Of a stretch of 64,000 bases of DNA, positions 55,064-64,000 are shown one piece after another (positions within the stretch are counted from its first letter, which is position 1; every line of letters begins with the position of its first letter). Origin of the DNA: Branchiostoma floridae (Eukaryota; Chordata; Leptocardii; Amphioxiformes; Branchiostomatidae); the NCBI RefSeq assembly GCF_000003815.2, contig NC_049983.1, forward strand, positions 18,648,196-18,712,195, in the 5' to 3' direction. The notes beneath the pieces are model-generated. The model did no database searches. It saw nothing but the letters and a program-made list of their open reading frames with translations, and had not been told where the DNA came from. The translations under genes and the position numbers were made by a program.

Positions 55064-56640
55064 GGTTGTGTGCGCCATGCTGTTTCCTTGCTGTCCGCCC
55101 ACCGCAGGTGTTATAAAGCCGGCTGACTTCCTCATCTTAACCAGACGTTATCTCAGACATGACAAACACCACACACCTGTCCTGGGAGGACTCCCTCCTT
55201 AGCCAGTATTACACCACCCCGCGATATAAGTGGTACAGGGCGGGGAGGTCGGCGTAATCCGAGCTCACACTAACACCGAGCATTACGCCGGGTGTTTTAT
55301 AGAATCTATTCATCTATTGTTTCCAACGGCGAGCAACTTGACCCGGTGAAGCGACGCCAGGAGTACGCGAACAAAAGCGAAAATAGCGCTAAAGGAAGTC
55401 AGAAATCCTCGGGTCGTCTTGATCCCGTGCCTGGGGGGTGGGGGGAGGATGCGCCGGTGTTGGAGTCACGATGTCGGCATTGTTCTGTCAGGTGGCCGCA
55501 CACGGTGATGTCAGGGGGGCAGGTAGTTAACGTGTGTTGGGCGGGTAAGTGTTGTTTTATAAGGGCAAGTCCGCTTAATCTAGGAGTATCCCCCATCTTT
55601 AACAGACAGTTAGACCGTCTCATCTGTAGATCTGGAGCACGGAGGTCAAACTTTAGCCGGTCCGGGCTACACTAGGCTTTAGTTTGTGGGTATCACCGGC
55701 TTCAGACTTCCTATAGAAAATTACTAAGCCATCAGCTAGGGGGGAAATGTGCATATAAGGGCAGACAATGGACAAATTGCGAGTTAAAAGTGAGGTAACT
55801 CCTGGGATATCAAGGATGGAGGTCGGTAGTGAAAATGGGCGCCACCTACAACGTTTTGACCGCTTGTAACCCAATGGATGCGTCTGTGCCCCCTTCCTGT
55901 GGAAATCCTTCGCACTGTAGGTCATATTATGTTCGTTTTCTGCGTAAGACAATTCAACTACAGTGTATTTGAGGCATTTACAGTACTATGATAAATGTCG
56001 GCGTTGTTGGTACAATTTTCCTTTCTCTGCTTGTCCACTGTTCGTAAAGCGTACCAGGAGAAATATCTCTATCAAATGCAAAGCAAAAACGAAGACATAA
56101 TGGAGATATCAACACTGTGGGGGCAATCCCCGTGCGTGTCCATATGGCTCGTTTGAAAACTTCGTAATTGGTACTTAGCACTTCATTAGTTCCAACAGGT
56201 CTCAGGTGTCTGTGCCTTATCTGTGGCATCAGAGGAAAGGTGTTTCGTTTTCCCCTCACCTGCCGCGTCCATTGTCTTACACATGATCCTTGTGGGGCGA
56301 TGGACAAGTGTCGGTGCCTCACACGCCTGCGGGGCCGAGTCTACATAATCTTTACATATTGAAAAACCTACAGAATCGTTAGCCTGTTTACTGAAGTGCG
56401 GCGAAGACATATCCCTCTGAATTGACCAGACACTAAACGTTACAAAGTGGGTTTTTAATTGTAAACAACCTCTTAGAAAATTTTACCCTTCCCTGAACAC
56501 TTTGTGTAAATGTCCCATTTTTATCCTCACTTTGTTTAGATGTACCGACGGGTCGAACTAATGGTTAATATTTATTTTCCTCTTCTTCTTCGTCTTCTTA
56601 ATTGTTCTTTTTCTCTCCCTTAAGTTACATTTGGTGTTGA
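55064..56640. other. Noncoding stretch
   Basis: GC-richer block at about 55110-55300 (gttataaagccggctgactt, gcattacgccgggtg). No recognised gene; frames up to 127 codons lack family features. Confidence 0.4.
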
Positions 56641-56670
56641 CAGAAGAAAAGCTTATAGAAAGACCACGGA

Positions 56671-56690
56671 GACACACAAACACGCACGCG

Positions 56691-56721
<31 letters not shown>

Positions 56722-56734
56722 ACACACGTGCGCT

Positions 56735-56791
<57 letters not shown>

Positions 56792-56802
56792 ACACACGTG
56801 CG

Positions 56803-56840
<38 letters not shown>

Positions 56841-56912
56841 AGCACATACACACGTTCGCTGGCACACACACACACACACACACACAGACGCATACGCACA
56901 CACAGACAGTGT
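56671..56912. repeat. (CA)n microsatellite, compound
   Basis: About 240 bp of CA repeats interrupted by 'cgtgcgcacacacacgtgcg'-type blocks, which themselves repeat. All frames here are artefacts of the repeat. Confidence 0.95.
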
Positions 56913-57239
56913 CTGCAAACACTATTAATTGGACAAGATGGCTTCTCTTGTGTATTATCAGATGTCTGGATCGGAGGCACCATGCCGGGCTCCCGTGTTT
57001 CTTGTTGAGAAACAGGCTAAAACGCTTTTCATTCGGACGGTAAGAAATTAGTTAACTCTGCATGGTGCCAAAAAGTCAGATCTTACAACAGGTGGCCCGT
57101 GGTTTAAAAACGGCCTCTGTTTTACCGGACCAACTACGCTGGCTGAAGGCAGAATGATACTAGTACTAGTAGTTAGCCAGGGGAGTTTGGCCCCCACATG
57201 CTTTTCTTTGACCTTAGCGTGACTTGCACTCCTGACCAA

Positions 57240-57672
57240 ATATTCCCTTTTATTACCTCCATGAAAAGTTGAGATATAGTTCTGGATGTGTCTGTCTGTT
57301 TTTCCGGATTTTTGTGGTCAGCATAACTCAAGAACAACTGGATGGAATACGATGACATTTGGCATGTAGGTACATGCAGGTGTTAGGAAAACGAATGTCG
57401 GGGTCAATTTTGTGCCCCCTAGTATGTGACCTTGGTACTGTAGCAGAACTACCGTTTTGTACCTTTTGACCTGAACGTGCTATGGTCTTCTGAATTTTTG
57501 GCGGCAGACAGGTTGTAATGTGAGGAAGACGTGGTGTATGTTTGGGCCCTCTTGCAGCTTGCTCTGAAACTGTAGGGGCGTTTTTGTCAAAATCTTCCAA
57601 GGAGACTAACTGAACAAAGACGTGTACTAATTTGGTTGCCGGTTGCAGTGTATCTGTTCTCTGTCTACCCAT
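57240..57672. repeat. Probable dispersed repeat
   Basis: 'tacctccatgaaaagttgag' and 'cagcataactcaagaacaac' followed by 'tggatggaatacgatgacat' read like a widespread repeat sequence seen in many animal genomes. Recognition is from memory of style only; no second copy is in this window. Confidence 0.35.
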
Positions 57673-57700
57673 AACTAAGAACGGCCATTACAATTATTAT

Positions 57701-57846
57701 CAATCTCCAAGCAGATACAGAAAGGAAAACTGTAACGTTGTCGACCTCCCGGTACCTCTCTGCGCAGCAGGGGGTCTTTCTGCCGCTGCTCCGTACAAGG
57801 GAGTTGGAAAAAACTTACCATTGGCCATTCTACATCTGCTTGGAAA
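57701..57846. mobile_element. Long-hairpin MITE (TACTCTCC family, subtype)
   Basis: Ends 'aatctccaagcagat' and 'atctgcttggaaat'. The inner arms (ttaccattggcc region) are only partly complementary. Confidence 0.6.
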
Positions 57847-59140
57847 TGACGCTCACTTCACCACATAGCATTGTATTATGTACTTAAGATGAGTACTTCA
57901 TACACCTGAGTAATACAGAAAGAGCAGGAAAGTGTAGTGATGACACGAAGAAGAAGAAGTAATACAGACAAATTCATGCTCCTGATGGATTTAGACAAAC
58001 CTTTGATTGTAAAGCATGTCTGTTCCTACATTTTCAGTATCACACAGAAGCCATCCTCCTAACGCCCGGTCCCCAACGGCATTAGCCTATGGGGTTTTGA
58101 CACGACTGTGGTTCCTCTGCGTAGGAGAATGAAAGAAGCATGAAGAAGTCAAATTCACTAAGTAGAACATGATCCTTGTGTTGTTTGACATTGTGAATAC
58201 TCCATGTATATTTGTCTACTATCATTTTGTTGCGACCTGTACTTAACCCAGAGGGTATATATGTGCAATAAATGTCTTGAACATATTTATAGTCGTGCTC
58301 TTTATGGTTCACAGGACAAGCGACGCAGCTGAAGTTCACAGTCGTGTACTCTCCAGGTGATACAGGCGGGGCGGAAACAATGGCTACCTGTCGCAGCTAT
58401 TGTCCTAGCTTCTGTGTCTCTTTGTCTTGAGGCAAGGAGCACAAATGCAAAACGAAAGAAGAATGAACAAAGAGATAGAAATAGATAAACAAGGAAACAG
58501 TAAGGAGAAAGAAGGAAAATAGGGAGGAACAGACAAGAAAAGGGAATGAAGCAGCCTTGACAATACTGTTAATGATAGATATCTGTTACAAGGTCATCTG
58601 AGGACACATAAAGTTTCAGAGTCACACTGGACGAATAGAAAATGCAAATTCAACCCACATCAACAATATTATTTATCAATGCCCCGTCCGCCATTTCAAA
58701 TCCGTCCATGTCCACCGGACATATAAAGAGTTATTGCCTTTATTGTACATTTAACCTTAAGTACTTAACGCTAAGTACATACTGGATTACTGCAATAAAG
58801 GATACAAACATCTAAGGACCATAAATTATACTAATGAGCTAAACGCGATGTATCTTTCTCTCTTTTAATCTATTAGTAGAGAAAGATAACCCAAACTTAG
58901 ACATAATTGTTAAGATTCATAGTGTCATGCGTACTGAAATAAAGTTCAAACTAACGAAAAGGACAATATTTACTAAAGGCATGGAAGATAGCTTAAGTTT
59001 CCAATGTTATCAAGAGAAAAAGAACTTTCTACTCTGACATGGAATGTGACTGAGGAGGGCTCATTCTAACGTCAAGCTACCAAAAGTAAGGCGTGGAGTG
59101 TCACATTTCTACTGCGTGGACTTGCATTAGGAATGTATGA
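57847..59140. other. Noncoding stretch
   Basis: AT-rich, no gene or repeat family recognised. Confidence 0.45.
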
Positions 59141-59264
59141 AGCATTTTTCTTGTGTTACTTAAGGTGTAATTCGACCCCACCACCTGGACGTGGACTGTC
59201 AGCACGCTGAGGTGTGAAAAATGAGCATCCTGACCTGGCGGGACCGGGGCGCCATCACGTCAGG

Positions 59265-59641
59265 ACTTGCATACTTGCTTGCTTACTTGCTTAAGGCGAG
59301 TCCTTCCGGTCTCGAGTTGAGATGTCAGCCCATATGTCTCTCTCGATCAATACTTGATCATGATGTAGGTTGTCAACCTCAAGGCCAGTGTCTTTTTTGA
59401 GCATGTCTATGTATGTTGCTGTCGGCCTACCTGGCCTCCTCTTACCATGCCTGGGTGTCCATAGTACCAGGTCAGCAACTATTTCCTTACTCCTAAGGCA
59501 GTGTCCCGCAAACTTTAATCTCCTAGTTCGAATCTTATCGGACAGTTTTGGTATGCCAGCATACAAGACCTTGTTAGTGATATGATGTGACCATTGGACG
59601 TTGAGAGCAGTTCTTAGCAACTTAGTATAACAACCGTCCAA
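59265..59641 (-). mobile_element. LINE fragment, C-terminal end of the reverse-transcriptase ORF
   Basis: The 116-codon minus-strand frame contains LLRTALNVQWSHHITNKVLY, RRLKFAGHCLRSK, LVLWTPRHGKRRPGRPTATY and IDMLKKDTGL, hallmarks of the C-terminus of RTE/CR1-like retrotransposon polyproteins. It stops near the 3' tail, a (cttgctta)n-like run at 59265-59292, as expected of a 5'-truncated LINE copy. Not a host gene. Confidence 0.85.
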
Positions 59642-60777
59642 CGTCAGGACGGCGGGACAACACCCGGACAGGTAGAGAGGAAAGGTGCGCTGGGATGGAT
59701 CACTGATGGATGGGCGAGGATTACTCAGGAATTGTTTCGCAGCAGAAGATTAACGACGGGCCATAAATTTGTCAGGAGACCGACAAACCAAAACCTCCGG
59801 TCTCGGGAGGGGACAAAAGAACACATGGCGACTCCTAGCTTATCCATCATTCATTCATCATTCTCTCATTCATTCATGCATTCCATCTGATTAATCACTA
59901 TTTCGTTCTCCAACCATCCGGGATGTGTTATCTCAACCTACGGTCTTTCCTTTCCTTCTCTGTCTTGTTTCTCTCAGCAACAGGGCTATACTGACATATA
60001 CACTGCAAGCTCGTAGCCTCTTTAGCAGGCGTTTCGAAGCTGGGACTTTAGGGGGGGGGCTTATGATATGTGTTTTTTCTATTTGTGTATCAGTTCTCTA
60101 CTGAGGCTGTTCACAAACAAGGAATTGAGTGCAATAAAAGTTATATGGCATCAGAAAAAATCATTATAATCCCCCCAAAGACCCACCTTGTACAGCCTAC
60201 TGGGAGGTTACTATTAACAAACAGGTAGCAGCGATACGCTCGACTGCCCCCCCCCCAGGCAAAAATGTATTGCATTATCCCTTTGGCAGTGCAGCGATTT
60301 CTCTTTCAAGTCCTCTAGTCGTTTCCTGAACTATCAGTGTTTTGGACTAGGCCATAGATTTTCTACCACAACCTAAGACAAAAAATACAAGTTTGATAAT
60401 GGAGTATTTGGTAATATCAAATGGACCCGATAAACCGTACGTTCAAACTTCTAAACTGAACAGACACAGTTGTCGCCGAATATACGAAACAAACAAAAAA
60501 TGACACATCAAAATAAAGTTACTTCAGACCTTTTATGAAAGAATTGAGAAATTGAGATGCCTGTGACGTAGCTAATACCGGAAAGTGCCAGTATATAATA
60601 TGCATTTAGGCTTAACTGTTGTTTTTGTTTGTTCAGCATAACCGAAAAAGCACATTTAGGCGTATACGTAACACACAGGTTTTGTACAATAGGTACAATC
60701 CTCGCAATATAAGACTTTAAGGTTTGATACACTCATACCGGGATGGACCCCTATTCTTTTCCTACTGTGGCTGCTTC

Positions 60778-61190
60778 CTTTTAACAATCTTTATTGCAAA
60801 TTCATGCCCGAGGGCTAATTGCATACAGAGTAAAGTAGTAGTGGTATACATAAACATACTTAACAAAGAAGGAAAATGACATTTAAAGATAAATCAAAAG
60901 GGAATAACGTCTAAACTAAATCTATTTCTACTTAAGCAATTTGGTGGGTTTGACTTCTTTTCCGCATGCAGTGGGAGATGAATTGTCCAACATTTTAATA
61001 TATAAAGGGGTTGGACGACTTAAGCAAGAAGATTGCTTTTTGTTGGTCGGTAAGGTGATAAAAGCTTGGGAAAGTTTTGCGGATTTTAAGGAAAAGTTTG
61101 TTTCTTTCGGAACTGTACTGTGAACATTGACAAATGAAATGTTGTTCATCTTCCACTGCTATGTTCGAGAAGTGGCTCTCCTCGAACACG
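60778..61190 (-). mobile_element. LINE fragment with 3' tail
   Basis: The minus-strand frame 60995-61189 contains VEDEQHFICQCSQYSSERNK, the (E)DE.HF...C..Y...R motif near the end of LINE reverse-transcriptase ORFs; an overlapping frame (60928-61149) indicates frameshift decay. The 3' side ends at 'tctttattgcaaattcatgc' and 'ccgagggctaattgcata' (60786), the tail type also seen at 26071 and perhaps 7930 and 54578. Confidence 0.75.
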
Positions 61191-61522
61191 AAATCTTATT
61201 TGGTGGAAATGTATGAAAAGTGACAGTCATGTATGTCCTTTTCGCCTGAGGCCACGTGGTTATGTCTTTGTGTGATAAAGGTCATGTGTATGTGACCAGA
61301 CAGAACCTGACAGCGCCTTGCGTACTGGTTATAAATGACCAGTTCGTCCTTGGTACGGTAGCCATATTGTCCGTCAGCTGCGATCCTATAGACAACCGGG
61401 AACTGTAGTAACAACTCGTACCAGGGCTTGAAATTCGTTAAGGAACCTACAAGTCTAAATGTAAAATGTACAACAGGAAAGAATTGGGTGCACAGCATGA
61501 TATTGGACATGAGTGTCAGCAA

Positions 61523-64000
61523 AATCCGTCACAATTTGTGACGGTGCGATGAACCCAAATTCTAACTTCAAATGCTTCAAGCAAGTGATACGACATAGGT
61601 CTTATTATTTTTTCTGACACTTCAAATGGTGCTGTACACAAGTGTGGTACCTTTACCTACGTAACCCTACACAAATATAGAGCCAAGTGCACCCAGCCAA
61701 ACATTAGGTGCACAGCTTCAATATTAGCTATAGGTACATAAAACTGCATATGCATTCAGTATTTTGAGCTCTGGTACTGCTATTTGCTTGGATCAGACTA
61801 CAAAGTGAACTTGTGGAGAATAAATGTGCTGTTTTTGTCTGATCACATGGCGGTGGTGCCTTTGTTCCGCTGTGCGGACAGACAGACAGATGACAATGGG
61901 ACTTGTCGCCGGCCTAATCACATCTGTACGGGGAAAACAGACCTTAATGACATTTTTATCTGGAACAACAAAAGGACGTGGAAGCCAGTTGATGTAGAAT
62001 AAGAAGCGGACATTGTTAACACGAATACATGATGGCATTCTGCACGGGAACGTAACTAAGTGGATTATTTCGGTTTGTTTGGCTTTAAAGTACACAAGCT
62101 TTGTTATCCCTTTATTCTATAATGGTAAGGAAGATTGGAAATCAAGAATATTAGTCAAATTGACAAATTACCTTCCTTTCAGAAAATAGACACAGACGTC
62201 GACGCGCGACCCTAAAAGCATTGAAAGGTATGAAAGTGCGCGATTATGAAATAAGTATTTTACAGGGAAAACCGTCAAAAACTAGCTGGAAATCGGCCCC
62301 TTATTGTTGCGTTCTAACAAACACAAGGGAATACTAAGTGAGAAATAAACTTAGAGGCGTCAAGTACAAAACCTTCTTGACGACAAAGGTGACAATGAAG
62401 CTAACAAATCGCGCTGAAAAACGTTTATTGATAAAATCTTGTTCCGTTTACGGGAGAATGCCGACTATTCCGATAGCTTGTGTGAGCCGGCTGTGCAGCT
62501 ATGTCCGATCTGTCTACATTAGTCCATTATCACGCCTGCCAACTGTCATCTCTGGCTATTTATGGCGCCTGTTGAACTTCTGGAGTCATCGTAATGACAA
62601 TAGACAATAGAAAAACCACTGACTACCTGAAAGCGAAGGACACACGCGCCAATACCGCGAGTCGATTTGCTTTTGAAAACTTTGCAAGCATGTTTTTTTG
62701 AGGGTACACTTTTTGTCACGTACATCGGTCATGATGTAAAAGATACATTTTGCACGTTTTCTTGAGAATAAGGTGCTAAAATCCCGTGTTTAAGATTCCG
62801 ATAAAAAGATACAGCAACATGTAAATATGCCTATATTCATATCTAGTGTGATGTCCGAAAAATCAGTGTCGAATCCATGTGTGAAATCAGTTTTAATCTT
62901 GCACACATTTTTTATAGAAACACCTTTCAGTCATGAAAGAGGACAAAGGAGAAACGATATGCCCCCTGAACTTGTCAATACAAATCCACCCACTCGCACA
63001 AAAGGCTCCAGCTAACCCCCAGCGGGTGGCAGGTCTAATGTTGCCAAGTTAGGCGTGCTAAAATATGCACATGTGCTAAATAGTGTGTTTTTGTCGCTTG
63101 ACATGTGCGTTAATAATGTAGGGCTTGTACTTGATCCCTCAGCTGTGCGGAAATTTATGATCGCTGATCGGGCGAGGTAGAAGCGGGTTTGTCCGTGTGA
63201 GTAGCCAGCCGGTGTGCTGGAATAATTCGGTGAAGTCACCTGGATATCAATGTTATGTCATATTTACAATTCATCTTACTGGACTTTATATTGGTTATGA
63301 TGCAACACTGTCAAAATCTAGCACGTTTACAGCAGTATAGTGTAGACTTAGACCGCCACTCCCTTTGGAAGACAACTTGTCGTCTGATCTGTAAATGTTG
63401 TTCACTTTCTGGGGTATGTAGTACGACAAGAAAAGACAAAACACTGCACAATGAGAGAGAAAGGATCAGCCTCCGGGCTACATTACCCCACACGCGACAA
63501 AGTTTGAAAAGACGTGCCATTGTCCATTCATGCATTTTAAACAAAGTGACCAAGTCTGTGCTGACATGCTGTCAAATAGCGTCCCCTCTTCTGTTGTGGC
63601 ATTTAACTGTATATTGCATTATCGGTCATCAGTCAAATTTACGTAAAAAGTGATCCTTGTCCACTTTTACCAGTTTCACAGCATGAATACCATACATCCA
63701 GTGAAAGACTTTATAATGAAAGCAATATGTATGTCAATTGCCAACACGAAGGGTATCCTTAAGTTAAGTATTACACATGTTTTCAGACGAGAATCCATTC
63801 TAGGACTCTCCCATTTTGATGAGTTTTTAAGGGGGGGGGGCAATTCACTGCTGTCTCTCCAGGTTATTCTGAACCTAATACCCCTTTCGTTTCGATTGGT
63901 ACGTACAAAAATTACAAAGTTATTGATATGAAACAAAAACTGATGCCTCCGTTTAGTATGATAAAGAGGATTAAATTGTTTTGAATTCTTAAGGATGAGG
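61523..64000. other. Noncoding stretch
   Basis: No convincing gene, RNA or repeat family. Open frames up to 132 codons (63255-63653) show no family features. Confidence 0.45.

Noticed and set aside
56558-57043. Several frames of His/Thr or Cys/Val repeats
   Set aside because: Artefacts of the CA microsatellite.
57701-57846. Hairpins as microRNA precursors (this and the other TACTCTCC copies)
   Set aside because: Arms are much longer than a pre-miRNA and occur as a repeat family with shared ends; they are MITEs.
61196-61522. 108-codon minus-strand frame with exon-like look (QFPVVYRIAADGQYGYRTKD)
   Set aside because: Possible acceptor and donor are present (CTTGTAG, CAG|GTTCTG), but no family is recognised and it abuts a decayed LINE on the same strand; more likely repeat-derived or a lone gene fragment.
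1-64000. CRISPR arrays, bacterial operons, rRNA
   Set aside because: None seen; tandem repeats here lack spacers and the genes are spliced eukaryotic ones.

Overview
The window looks like nuclear DNA of an invertebrate chordate, most likely amphioxus (Branchiostoma). The evidence is short exons with GT/AG introns, a Fez-family zinc-finger gene whose six fingers are nearly identical to vertebrate FEZF1/2, AT-rich noncoding DNA, and a heavy load of short inverted-repeat elements and decayed LINEs. The species is an inference. There is one assembly gap (559 N, 26630-27188).

Region 1 (about 1-15,060, + strand) holds the 3' part of a large multi-exon gene. I could chain 18 exons in one consistent reading frame (117 to the TGA at 12909; 2,838 nt, 945 visible residues, 5' end outside the window). 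The product has an N-terminal helical region, seven RCC1 repeats (a full propeller), an acidic Ser-rich linker, an alpha-helical region that looks like a vesicle-trafficking solenoid, and a C-terminal Cys/His cluster resembling a RING. I do not recognise the named orthologue. Its introns contain tandem partial exon duplications (notably three copies of the start of the blade-5 exon), two terminal-inverted-repeat elements, a MITE and LINE tails. A dead Tc1/mariner copy lies just downstream of the stop.

Region 2 (about 15,060-30,000) is a gene desert with two neighbouring tandem duplications, MITEs, a tRNA-like SINE, LINE remnants and several GC-rich, repeat-poor blocks that could be regulatory DNA of the next gene.

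Region 3 (about 30,000-32,141, + strand) is the Fezf gene. The zinc fingers and the EH1 (Groucho-binding) motif sit in one uninterrupted exon. Upstream lies a small exon beginning MPKSFLVK, a SNAG repressor motif of the Snail/Gfi type. It has an in-frame stop just before it, and a phase-1 donor that fits the phase-1 acceptor of the Fezf exon. The predicted 520-residue protein therefore carries SNAG, EH1 and six Fezf fingers. I know of no description of a SNAG motif on a Fez protein; it is the most interesting observation here. A second possible donor would instead give a 44-codon SNAG peptide whose TGA overlaps the internal Fezf ATG.

Region 4 (about 32,142-64,000) shows no convincing gene. 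It contains many copies of a long-hairpin MITE family (ends TACTCTCCAAGCAG...), a Harbinger-like MITE, other hairpins, LINE 3' fragments, a (CA)n tract and GC-rich blocks that may include enhancers of Fezf.
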